DNA from: Trema orientale
Lineage: Eukaryota > Streptophyta > Magnoliopsida > Rosales > Cannabaceae
Assembly (NCBI GenBank): GCA_002914845.1
Contig: JXTC01000125.1
Span: 100,012-164,011, forward strand
DNA: 64,000 nucleotides
Direction: 5' to 3'
Under the pieces are notes generated by a model that saw only the letters and a list, made by a program, of their open reading frames with translations, ran no database searches and was not told the DNA's origin. Below, in pieces: positions 12,915 to 25,800 of this stretch; the first letter of the stretch is position 1; every line of letters starts with the position of its first letter. A program made the translations under genes and the position numbers.

Positions 12915-13010
12915 AATCTGGCTTTGGCCTATTTAGGATTCGAACTCCTCATTCCCCATACAGTCACTTACATTAGGATCCTAAAGTAATTGAGCTTAGC
13001 ATCGATTGGC
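12915..13010 (-). mobile_element. Degenerate tRNA-derived SINE-like fragment
   Basis: Read on the minus strand, TAAGCTCAATTAC resembles a polymerase III A box and AGTTCGAATCC a B box, about 50 bp apart, as in plant tRNA-derived SINEs. I see no clear target duplication or tail, so this is probably an old fragment. Confidence 0.4.
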
Positions 13011-13109
13011 AAAAAAATTTATAAATTTATCTCTAAATTTAAATATGAAATACTAAGTCGAAAATAGCTAAAATACAAAATATAAATTGAACAATTAGTC
13101 AAAATATTG

Positions 13110-13503
13110 NNNNNNNNNNNNNNNNNNNNNNNNNNNNNNNNNNNNNNNNNNNNNNNNNNNNNNNNNNNNNNNNNNNNNNNNNNNNNNNNNNNNNNNNNNN
13201 NNNNNNNNNNNNNNNNNNNNNNNNNNNNNNNNNNNNNNNNNNNNNNNNNNNNNNNNNNNNNNNNNNNNNNNNNNNNNNNNNNNNNNNNNNNNNNNNNNNN
13301 NNNNNNNNNNNNNNNNNNNNNNNNNNNNNNNNNNNNNNNNNNNNNNNNNNNNNNNNNNNNNNNNNNNNNNNNNNNNNNNNNNNNNNNNNNNNNNNNNNNN
13401 NNNNNNNNNNNNNNNNNNNNNNNNNNNNNNNNNNNNNNNNNNNNNNNNNNNNNNNNNNNNNNNNNNNNNNNNNNNNNNNNNNNNNNNNNNNNNNNNNNNN
13501 NNN
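13110..13503. other. Assembly gap (N run)
   Basis: 394 unresolved bases about 300 bp before the TOR start codon. The gap probably removes part of the TOR promoter. Confidence 0.99.
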
Positions 13504-13699
13504 GAAAATGAAAAGGAGTAGGTACAATTGTAAAGAAGAGCATGTGAGCGTACGTGCTGTTAGTGGTCATCAGTAGAATATGGCTACATGAGATAGAGCG
13601 AGCGAGCGTGACTCTGACGCGGACGATCACCGGCCGTGTGATTTTCTAGGGTTAGGGCGGGAATATCAGCGACGCCATTGATAGATAAAGATCTGATAG

Positions 13700-13739
<40 letters not shown>

Positions 13740-13810
13740 AGAATTGAGGTAGCACAGTGAGTGAGTGAGTGAGAGCGAGTAATTGGGGGTTTAGGGTTTT
13801 GGGGAGCCTG
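13504..13810 (+). promoter_or_regulatory. TOR promoter-proximal region and leader
   Basis: Shows a pure GA microsatellite (about 13702-13735), a GTGA repeat (about 13758-13775), and two telo-box-like motifs: TAGGGTTAGGG at 13647-13657 and TTTAGGGTTT at 13790-13799, the latter ending 11 bp before the ATG. Telo-boxes and GA-rich leaders are common in plant genes for ribosome production and translation. The transcription start is unknown. Confidence 0.55.
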
Positions 13811-16800
13811 ATGGCATCCTCGGCTCAGTCCCTCCGCTATGGCGGCCCTGTCTCCGCCGGACCTAGTGGAACAGGCTCTGACGCGCTCAGCCGAATTCTC
13901 GCTGACCTCTGCACCCGTGGCAACCCCAAGGTTCCTTCAATTCTATCTTCTCTTTCTTGTTTGTTTCCCGAGAAAATTTGTGATTTTCGTTCTTCTTTTT
14001 AATGTAATGTCGACTCCTTCTTCGTGACTGCTTGCATGGAGTTGAATATGGAGGAAAAGAAGGTTACATTGCGGGATTTTGGTTTGGACGTAGGCGTAAT
14101 TGAGTGCAAGTTTAGGTATTGAGTGAATGAAATGGAAGAAGATATGAAATTATAGGTGCTTATTAGGCTCCTCCGAGAATTTGATGAAGTCACTCTAGCG
14201 TATTACAAGAGTGTTGTTGTTTTTGAGAACTTCCTCCTTAGTATCTTTTTTTTTTTTTGGGTCAAATTTTCATTGATAAACGCCTATTTGGTCTTTATTA
14301 GGAAAAATCCAATCCACGCAAGAAAGTAGGAAGAGCATCCGAGTCTTGTCTTTACTGTTATCAACTTGTCATTACTGTTTATGGATATATTTGGCACTTC
14401 ATTGCTGTTATGCTTTTGGGAAATGGCTTCTCTTTTGGACATACAATGATTTCTCCTACGTCATTATTGTTGGTATCATTTGTAAATTGTAATACTGGTT
14501 GATGTAATTTGACAACTGCTTAGTATTTTGTTAAGTTTGTGTCATTTCCTGGAGTTAAACTCTGTTTTCTCAGGATGGAGCTTCTTTAGCTTTTAAGAAA
14601 CATTTGGAGGAAGAAGCTCGTGATCTTAGTGGAGAAGCCTTTTCTCGTTTCATGGATCAGTTGTATGATCGGATTTCTGTTCTTTTGGAAAGTAATGACG
14701 TGGCAGAAAATTTGGGAGCTTTAAGAGCTATTGATGAGTTGATAGATGTTGCTCTTGGAGAGAATGCCTCCAAAGTTTCTAAATTTTCAAATTACATGCG
14801 AACTGTGTTTGAAGTAAAGCGTGATCCTGATATTCTAGAACTAGCCAGTCGGGTTTTGGGTCATCTAGCAAGGGCTGGTGGAGCAATGACTGCAGATGAG
14901 GTGGAACACCAGGTTTGTTATTTCACTTCCTTTGATATGGTGTGTTTGCCTTTTGAAGCATTGAGCAGTTGATAAGGCTTGTCTCCTCAGGTAAAAACTG
15001 CACTTGATTGGCTACGTGGAGATAGAGTAGAGTATCGTCGTTTTGCCGCTGTCTTAATATTGAAAGTAAGTGTCACTGTTTTTTATTATCTTACATACTT
15101 ATTGATTACATGGAAATTTTAGTTCTTGTTTATCATAATAAGGGTTAGTGAAATTTTAGTTATGAGATCGTTATCTGCTTAAAAGGTGATATGCTATCAT
15201 GGGATCATTCATTGTTTAAAATGTGATACACTTTCTCACTTTAGACATCAGAAGAATGTCATATATCGTCTAGTTAAGTTTTATTTTATTTTTAAGCAGT
15301 TGTTATTTTTATTTCAATTTTTGTCTCACTGAGTTTTGTTTTCCTTGAATTCTCACTGAGGTAATTCTTTTACCATTTAGGAAATGGCGGAAAATGCTTC
15401 AACAGTGTTCAATGTTCATGTACCTGAATTTGTCGATGTGATCTGGGTTGCTCTAAGAGATCCAAGATTGGATGTTCGAGAGCGAGCTGTGGAGGCACTT
15501 CGTGCTTGTCTTCGTGTTATCGAGAAGCGTGAGACACGATGGCGTGTGCAATGGTTGGTCCACATTCATAGTTTTTTGTATTGCGTAAATGCATTTGAGG
15601 CTGGACTCATTTGGTTCGAATTTACGAATATTATTTTAAAATTTTTGTTTCTAGTTGTCTTTTTTTGGCTAATTGTTTTCTGATATGCCCATTTGTTGAC
15701 ACTAAGTTGTATTTTGTTCGCAGGTACTACCGTATGTTTGAGGCTACGCAAGATGGATTGGGTAAAAATGCTCCTGTTCACAGCATACATGGTTCTCTGC
15801 TTGCAGTTGGAGAGCTTTTAAGGTTGGTAGATACAGTAAAATTTACTTTTATTTTTGGGAATTGTTTTCTTGCTAGGTAATGGAACAGTTTTCTGGCTGG
15901 ATAACGTTAGTTTTGTAATAAAATTGCCGATTTAGGAAGTGGATTGGATTGTATTATCATTTTTGAAGTTAACTTTGTTGTTATTACTGTTACTATTTTT
16001 AAAAAAAAAAAAAAAATTATCCGTGACTTTGTTATTAATAGGTAATATACGTTCGTGATAATTTTGACCCCTAATTTTTAATGATTGTTCGTGTAGTACT
16101 CAAGAGACTAAGATAGCATACTTGAGCATAAAAAGTTAGATATAGATATTATCTAGGTAGTTTAGTTAGTCACTGAGGTATATATATAAAATGGCTGGTA
16201 ATTAAATAAACTGAAAATAAATAACTGAAATGAACAGGATCGGCTAACTGGAATCAAGGGTGCTGAAATTGCTGAAATTAAAGGACTGGAATGTAAACAA
16301 CTGTAAATAAAGGTATTGAAATGTAAAAGAGACCAGATAACTGGAATTAACTTGAGCTGAAATTAAAGTTCTTGAAAAAATAAGGTAACTGAAATAAAAA
16401 TACAGTACAAGAACATAGAAAAATAATGTTATACTGTTACTATTATCAAGCTGTCTTAGGTACAAAAATTACCAAGAACATAAGTGTTGGGGTTTTTGGA
16501 TAGCTCAACCCTTACAGAGTTCTTTGAAATATGATTACTAACTGAAAATGCATTCATGGAAGATGCATGTGTGGATTTGATGATGGTGTGACTAAGAAAT
16601 TGAGAATGTGAAACTATTCACATGAAAATCATAATCTGATCATGCATGGAAATTAGACTTGTGCAAAACCTTGTAAAATATAGTATTTAGTCTAAGGAAT
16701 TATTCTAAGACAATGCATGGATGATTGAGATGGTTCTTAGGCTATAAAATGTGATAAAATATTAAAGATCAGCCACTGCTTGTAGAAACGGTGGCTGATC

Positions 16801-19800
16801 ATGCATGTAGAGCGGGAAAGGGGTATGTTTTCGATGTATAAGTGCTACTAGAGTGGTGATTTTAGGCTAGAAATATAATCCTAGGTGATGCATAAGAGAT
16901 TGGAAGTGATTTGAACCTATCGGGTTAAGAGAAAGTGAGGGAAAATGCAATTTCCAACCATTGGCTGGATACGAGAATGGCAGAGATAAGGAGAGAGATT
17001 GATGGCTAATAGTGATAGCTACAAAGGTGAGAATCCTTCTGTTTGTTGTGTAGAACATGCCTTTATAGGCATCCGAGACTTGGTGATCAAGCTGATATTC
17101 GGGGGCAAAAGAGCTTCTAGAGGAAGTAGTGGAAGAACTTTTCTGCCACTTGGCAGAAAGGTAACTTCTTGTGCTTTCTAAAGTGGTTTTGCACATGGTT
17201 TGAGCCAATTCCAGCCACTCTTAACACCATAAATTTGCCAAAGGATCCCTAGGATCTCACAATCTGGTTTAGGAAATGCCCCCAACTGTTGCCACCTCAG
17301 TGGTTTCATCGAGAAATCACGTGCTAAAGGTATGAAAACAACCCGGTTTGGGGGTTGGTGTTTCTGCATGCAAACAGTAACACTTCCCCTTGATTTTATG
17401 CATGTAATCCTTCTTATAGGAACCCACCCCTAAAAGGGTTTAGGGTAAATACCCTACCCATTGCTGGAAAATATCCCCTAAATTCCCCTGTTTTCTTCTC
17501 TGTTTTCCTATGTATCTGCTCTAAATATATTCATCTTAAGCTAATAGTAATTACAGCTTAATTATTGTGTTCTAATCATGTTTTAGGAACTTATCCCAAA
17601 ACAATATGATCGCAAATTTTGGATGGAATAATAGCCTAGGATCTTGAAATGAATAGTAGAGTGATGTATGCTTATGGTAGTAGGTAAAAGTTTGAGTATG
17701 AAATTCTATATTTTTGCAGTACTTTGACATGTTGGTTCATGTTGCTTGTAATGTCATCTTCTGGCTTCTCTTCCCTCGGATGTTTAATTTACTCTTGAAT
17801 GAGTAGGTCATGAGTGGGGTTTTAGTTACACATTGTAGTGACACCATGTTTAATTTTTAAGAAATGTGTCCATTAATCACTTCAATAAGAAAGGGAGCAT
17901 ATTGTAGAATGCCAGTTTTGGCAATTTTTCAGGCACTATGGTTAGAGTAGCAAGAGAATGTTCAAAGATTATAAAGAAATTATTAAATTTATTTGGAATA
18001 AAATTAAGTTTTAGATCGCTGTTTGGTTAAATGATGTAAATGAGTTCAAGAATCTATTGTTTTCTAATTTATTAAGGGATTAGGGAGTTTTTTTGTACTA
18101 TTGATTTGTTTTGTTTCGACGTTTGATGGACTTCTAGTTACCGTTTATCTGTTTTGTCATATTGTATTTAATCAATAGAGTCTTTGTTTCTCATTAAAAT
18201 GAAAAAAGAAAGAAATATCAAATGTGTTCATTAATGTTAGATTGTTCTATTTGTTTTGTTGGTTTTCGGAAGACATACGCTTTTGTTGTGCAAGGAAAGT
18301 TGCCTATCTCATATTTCACCTTCTTTTGTGGAACTTCTGAACTTGTGTCTTTGAATTAGCTGTTGTGATGATGGAATTAATGCTCACAATTTATCTCTTA
18401 TATTAGAGATTAGTCACAACACACACAAGGAACACAAGAAAACAATAGAAGAACACAAAGTATTATCGTGGTTCAGCTTTTATGAGTCCACGTCCACATG
18501 AAACTACTCTCCAGAACTTTCACTATGAACAAGACTACTTACACCCTCTTCCTCACACTTTTTACAGCTAAGAGGCTCTCTCCAAGGCCCCCAAGAATAC
18601 CCGTATTTTCCCCTTTGACTGGTTTGCAGTGGTTACCCCTGTACAATGCAATAAATCAAATTAGCTGCTGCCCTTCCCCCCCAACCAACGTACAGCTCCT
18701 GGGATAGAAGAATTGGGTAATTAATACGTAGTTTCCTAATTCAATTTTAGACCCTAGTTTCCTATTTTGATACCCTCCAGCTGCCACCCATAAGTAACTA
18801 ATCTCTCTAGTTAGGAATTAATAAAACACTCTAATTAAGTAGTTTCCCTTATTTTAATTATACAGCCAAATACATATAACATTAGCTCTAGAAAGTCAAT
18901 CCTCTGGTGTTGCTCTCTCTCATTAGTTGTGGATCCTATCGCTCGTCATTAATCTAATGAAATTTGTCTTAAAAAGTGCTTTTGATGGATTCTTATCTTG
19001 CTGACACTGATTTAAATGCCTCAAGGGCGAGGTGATTGAAACATTTTATATGTTGACCACAAGAAATGGTTATTCCTAAATCGATTTTATCTTGGGTTTA
19101 GATGTTGTTCATAAAGTGGACTTCTATTTTATCTCGGCAGGAATACAGGCGAGTTTATGATGTCAAGGTACAGAGAAGTTGCTGAAATTGTTCTCAGATA
19201 TTTAGAGCACCGAGATCGGATTGTTCGGCGGAGCATAACTTCATTGTTACCACGGATTGCTCATTTCCTACGTGATCGATTTGTTACAAATTACTTAAAA
19301 GTATTTTTTTGGTGCTTTTTGTTCTGTTATTATTATTATTATTTTTTTTTCCATTTGTTATTATCTTTGGTGAAAGGTCATTTTATGTTTGTTATTTTAT
19401 TGTTTACTGCTCACATATGATGAGGAGTTCTCTTTCTTGCAGATATGCATGGATCATATTCTCGCAGTTTTGCGAATACCAGCTGAACGTGCTAGTGGGT
19501 TTATTGCTCTTGGGGAGATGGCTGGAGCTTTGGATGGTGAACTTGTGAACTATTTGCCTTTGATTATGTCTCCCTTACGAGATGCAGTATGCCTTGTTGA
19601 CTCATGAAATATTTATGTTGCATTTGCTGGTTACCTTGTCGATCGTATAAGATTGACTTTCAAATTAGGGACTATCAAATGTAATTGTTATATTTATAGC
19701 TTATTTTATACTTGTAGATTGCACCACGTAGGGGTAAACCCTCACTCGAGGCTTTAGCTTGTGTTGGAAACATTGCAAAAGCAATGGGGCCTGCTATGGA

Positions 19801-22800
19801 ACCTCATGTTCGTGGACTTTTGGATATTATGTTTTCTGCTGGTCTCTCCGTAACTCTTGTTGAGGCCCTTGAGCAAATAGCTGTAAGGTATATTTGGTTA
19901 TTTAGACCTTCTTCTATCCTCATATATTCAGGGGGATTTTTCTCTAACAGTAGTTGTTATTTTAGTATTCCATCACTGCTGACTACCATCCAAGATCGGC
20001 TGCTTGATTGCATTTCTATGGTTCTTTCAAAGTCCCATTATTCTCCGGGGAGGTCAATTGTAGGTTCAGGCCGAGGAAATTTGACGACTATTCCTCAGCA
20101 AGTGTCAGACCTTGGTGGTTCGGGCCTTGTGCAACTTGCTCTGCGGACTTTGGCTCGTTTCAATTTTAAGGTTCGAGTGAGCATACTTTTGACTTTTGAA
20201 TCATATTTGCACCTTGAATCTGATTCAGAAATTAATGTGGTTTAGGGTCATGACCTTCTTGAGTTTGCAAGAGAATCAGTTGTTGTATATTTAGATGATG
20301 AGGATGGAGCCATACGAAAGGATGCTGCCTTGTGCTGTTGCAAATTAGTTGCAAATTCCTTTTCCGGCTTAGCCTGCACACAATTTGGTTCCAGTAGATC
20401 CAATCGAACTGGGGGAAAGCGCCGGCGTTTGGTTGAAGAGGTTGGTTTTCAGCTATTTTTTTCCTTTGTGCTTGTTTTTTCTTTTCTTTTCTGTCGTTTG
20501 TGGATTGTCTCATCCTTCCCACGTTTTTATCTTTAATTTACTTGCTTTTTGCTGTTATGTATAACAACCTGTATCCCATTTTGTTTCCTGTTGCTTATCA
20601 TCTACGTATTTGGTCATCCTTTTTGTGGAATTCCAAACTAAATGGTTTTAGTTTAACAGTGATAGGTTTCTTTTGGATTTTGTTACTATGAATTTTTTTT
20701 GCAGATCCTGATAGTGTACTTTGTATGCTTGCATTTTCTTGTTAACTAATATTTGTCTTTCTACAGATTGTGGAAAAGCTTCTAATTGCAGCTGTTGCAG
20801 ATGCCGACGTTGCTGTTCGCCATTCAATCTTTTCTGCTCTGCATGGGAATAGAAGTTTTGATGATTTTTTGGCACAGGCTGACAGTCTGATTGCAGTCTT
20901 TGCTGCTTTAAATGATGAGGTGACTAGATCTATGCTTCTTGCTTAACAATGCTTCATTATTTGCAGAAATTTTTTGATTCTTGCAGTAATATAGTCAAAT
21001 GAGTGTAGTGAATCTTTTACCCAGAAATATTTGGGTTAAATAATTCAGGAGATATCAAATTAATATTCGCATTTTTCTTTTTTATTTATTCTCTCCAGTC
21101 TTTGCACTTCCGTACTTTTCATTTGCTCATCTTTGTTCATGTTGTTTCATTCTTTCCTTAGTAATTGCCATCTAACATTGAATGATGCTAAGATTATATT
21201 TGTTACTCTTGTTTTGACGGTTCTTTCTAATTAGATTGTTACAATTTACAATAGCAACAGTTGGGGTATGTGGGCTGAAGTTCTTTATTTTTATTTATAG
21301 GGTCTGTTAGACAATGTCTTTGTTTGCATAAACAGGTGAGAATTTTTGGAGTCTTTGAAAAACTGGGAAAATTCGTTGAAATTTTGTGAGGTTTGATGAT
21401 GTAAAATTATTTTATCTTTCCCTTTCAATACATTAGAAACTTTGGTTGTGGAGGCTGTTTTCTTTTTCTAATCATGATTTGCTGCAATATAATTTGTGCT
21501 TCTATAATCTGTTTCATGGCTTAAAGCCCAAATGTGGTGCACAAGTTGATGTTATGATATTGCTGTTGCATAGGATTTTGATGTGCGAGAGCTTGCAATT
21601 TCTCTGGCTGGGAGGTTATCAGAAAAGAATCCTGCATATGTTCTTCCAGCACTTCGACGGCATCTTATTCAGTTGTTGACACACTTGGATAAGAGGTGAT
21701 GCAAAAGGAGTAGCAATTATTGCTGTTCAACATGTTTTCTGTTGCCTGCATTGTGGATTTCAATTAGTATACAGAAGAATCCCCTTCTTTTCCATATGAA
21801 GGCTGGGCAAAGCACCAGATATTGACTTTTCCTTCTGCTGTGTCAGCAGTGCAGATAGCAAATGTAGAGAAGAAAGTGCAAAGCTACTGGGTTGTTTGAT
21901 ACGCAATTGTGAACGACTAATACGACCTTATATCGCTCCTATACACAAGGTTTAACAAGTCATTTGGTTTGTCATATTTATCTTGGCTGTAGTAGAGTTA
22001 GTGTTATTCATCCTTTAAAATATTTTTATCTTGTGCTAAATGACTGTGTAGGCACTAGTGGCAAGACTTGTTGAGGGTAATGGTGTCAATGCGAACAATG
22101 CCATTATCAGTGGAGTTCTCGTGACTGTTGGCGATCTTGCTAGAGTGGTGTGCATAGTTTCACTTTCCTTTGGGATGATTGGTTTACATGAGCACATGTT
22201 TTCTTATTAATTTTGAAGGAACTGTCATTTGTTTTGGCTTATTGTACCTATTTGGATGTTTTAATGCAACGTGTGTTCTTTGTTAATTTTATTTAATGAA
22301 TAGTAGTTTCATCTCTTAGAAAACATAAAATTTCTTCAAACTTGAAAAAAATTGCAGTTCAAATAATTCACACAATTTTGTTCACAGTTTTTATTTATGA
22401 AAGCAAGTCTCTTACTCTGATATATGCAAAATTTCCATTATTTTCTCTAATGCTTTATTTGATTTTTGTTTCTGTTTCTGTTTAGGGTGGTTTTGAGATG
22501 AGACAATACATGCCTGAACTTATGCCTTTGATTGTTGAAGCTTTATTGGATGGAGCAGCTGTCACAAAACGTGAAGTGGCTGTTACTACTCTTGGTCAAG
22601 TTGTGCAGAGCACTGGGTATGCTACAAGTTTGGATGTTGGTTCATGATATGCTGTTTTTGTTAAGCTCGTTTACCATTACCAGTGAACATAAAATAACTT
22701 TGATGGACGTACATGATATGATTTGGTCATGAGAAACAGCGAAGTTTATTTTTCATTTCAATGGGATACTTACTGTACAGAAACAATTAAAGTATTTGCA

Positions 22801-25800
22801 TTAGAGATAATAGTCGGTAGTATTTCACTATTAAAGATTACATCAAGGTGACACTCGATTTTAATTATTATTTCAAGTTGGACTAATTATTGAAACCAAG
22901 TTCTAATTTTTTCATCAAAAAAGAAACAATAGTTTCTCCTTGCAAATGAAACTATTTGGATGACATTGTACACAATAATGTCCAATTAAAGTATATGAAT
23001 CTTCTCTTCCACTTAGACTTTGTTTTAGTAATATTTTCTAAAATGCAACAGGTATGTCATAACTCCATATAATGAGTACCCACAGTTACTTGGCTTACTT
23101 TTGAAGTTGCTGAATGGTGAGTTAGCCTGGTCTACTAGACGTGAAGCCCTAAAGGTTAGCTACTTATGAACTAGATTTTTCAATCATGTGTTCAGATCAA
23201 TTTGGTGAGCGAGATTTTTTTACAGAGCAAAAGGAAGAAAAAAAAAAAGGGCAGAAAGAGATGAATAAATTATTGGTTGGTTAATGATTTGATATTTATT
23301 AATCAAAAATTACTTTTGGGCTTCATAAGGTCCTTGGAATTATGGGTGCTTTGGATCCTCATCTTCATAAAAAAAATCAACTTAGCCTGCCAGGGTCGCA
23401 TGGAGAAGTGACCCGTGCAGCCAGTGATTCAGGCCAACACCTTCAGGCGGTGGATGATGTGCCTGTGGACCTGTGGCCATCCTTTGCAACGTCTGAAGAT
23501 TACTATTCCACGGTAATGCATCAGCCTGGTAGACGACTTATGTTATCTTTGTTTGCTACGAGTTCCATCTTACTATGCCGCTATAAGACGTATCTGATGT
23601 TTGACTTTGTTGTCTCCGTTTGTAATAATGTATACTTTGACTCCAGGTTGCCATCAATTCTCTCATGCGAATACTTAGGGATCCATCTCTTTCTAGTTAC
23701 CACCTAAAGGTGGTTGGATCTCTTATGTTCATATTCAAGGTACTTTGTAATGTGGCTTTGTTCATTTACTGTACTCATTATTATTGTTATTTTTTATTGA
23801 TATTTATCTTTTTTCTTTGTGAGATTAGTCAATGGGACTCGGTTGCGTGCCATACTTACAAAAGGTCAGCCACGGTTTATGTTATGGTTTGGATCTTATT
23901 TTATTGACTGCATAGTTTTCTTTCCATTATTGTTAATGTAAGACAAATTAGTTGATCTTCTTGGGAATGTTATTATATGATCTCATCTAAGTGGGTTTCT
24001 GCTGCTCTCCTCTTGTTGTGTGGAATCAAGATTTTCTTGCTTTTGTCAGTCTAAAGTGAAAGCTGTGCTTAAAGGAAGATGAAGGATATTACTCTTTTCC
24101 TTTGTAGTTTTTTTGTATCAACTCATGCAATCTTTTTGCTTATGGGACTTTTCCCCTTTGTGTAGGTTTTGCCTGATCTCTTTCATACTGTTCGTACTTG
24201 TGACGATGCCTTAAAGGATTTTATTACATGGAAGCTTGGAACTCTGGTGTCTATTGTTCGTCAGGTAAATTATGGTGTTAATTTGTTTTGCATTTGTAAT
24301 GATTGTAAATGTTTTCTGGAGATCACATATGATTCTGATTCTTCTGCAGTACATTCGAAAATATCTGCCGGAGTTGCTCCAACTAATTTCAGAATTATGG
24401 TCATCATTCAGTTTTCCTGCTGTTAACCGTCCTTCCCTTGGCTATCCAGTAAGTTTTCAGTTCTCTCACCTGCAGGTCATGTTTGATTTTCGCTTTTCTT
24501 CCAATGGGACTATTGTTCTTGTAAGTTGTATGCATTTATTTACTTTTCTTCACAGGTTCTGCATTTAGTCGAACAGCTTTGCTTGGCTCTCAATGACGAA
24601 TTCAGAACATATCTTCCTGATATCCTTCCATGCTGTATTCAAGTTCTTAGTGATGCAGAACGTTATAATGATTACACCTATGTTCTCGACATTCTCCACT
24701 CTCTTGAAGTCTTTGGTGGTTAGTGCTCTAATTTTGTATATTTTGTGCACTGCTTTATTTGTTTATGCACTGCTTTATTTGTGAATAAAAGAATAATATT
24801 TGCGTGAGTGAATTACATTAAAGGCTGTTGAGCAAAGAACCTTTTGGAACTTTTCAATTGGCAGGTAAAGAATTTAAAGATATTCCTTATTCGTGTCTAC
24901 TGAGGGATTGTGAATGTTAACTTGGCTAGCTTTCAGTTTTTAGAGTTCCGTATTTTTCTCAATGCATCATTACTCCTGATTAAAAAGAGGAAATAGTTTT
25001 GCTCAAGTTTTTCCTAATTGTAGAAATTGTACTCATATTACTTTTTAGTGCTGAAGTAAATGTTAAGCTCTCAAATACAATTTAGATTTAGTAGAAAACA
25101 TATAATTTTGTTTAAAACTCTGAAATTCATGAACATAAATGTGAACATAAAGTTTTAGACATAGGAAAGAATAATATTTGTGTGAATTACATTAAAGGCT
25201 GTTGAGCAAAGAACCTCTTGGAACTTTTCATTTGGCAGGTAAAGAATTTAAAGATATTCCTTTTTCGTGTCTAGTTAGGGATTCAAGAGCTGCAGATGAA
25301 TGTTAACTTGACTAGTTTTCACCTTTTACAGTTTCATATTTTTCTCAATACATTATTGTTTCTGATTAAAAAGAGGAAATAGTTTAGCTCAAGTTTCCTA
25401 AATGTAGAAATTGTAGTCATATTAGTGCTGAAGTGAATTTTAAGCTCTCAAATACAGTACAAGATTCAGTAAAAAAACAAATAATTCGTTTTTAAAACTC
25501 TGTAATTCATGAACATAAATGTGAAGAAAAAAGTGCACATAAAGTTTCAGACACCTGGCGAAGGTCAACCGCCATAATCGCAAAGCCCTCTGGACATTGC
25601 TTTATGTGTTATTGCATTTCTAATCTAAAGATCAGTGATACATGTTATTTGACTATTTTATTTGTATAATAGGGATATACTTTGGCTCTATTTATTTATT
25701 TATTTTTATTTTGAAATTTCAAGAAAATTGGTGTCTTTTGAGAACTCTGGATGCATGTTTGAACTCTCATTGTAAATTGATATAAGTTTGGTTCTTTCTT

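Larger units (their letters stand above)
11274..13810. other. Intergenic region upstream of TOR, with assembly gap
   Basis: AT-rich sequence with short local duplications: an ATGCAATTATTGCATCAAT-like phrase at about 11760 recurs in diverged form at about 11838. It also holds a degenerate SINE-like piece (12915-13010), an N gap (13110-13503) and the TOR promoter and leader (13504-13810). I see no gene. Confidence 0.6.

Noticed and set aside
13019..13630. Long frames across the N gap
   Set aside because: They are open only because N codons cannot be read as stops.
13769..13810. Upstream N-terminal extension of TOR in frame
   Set aside because: The frame has no ATG upstream of 13811, and the known TOR start corresponds to MASSAQ-like sequence.
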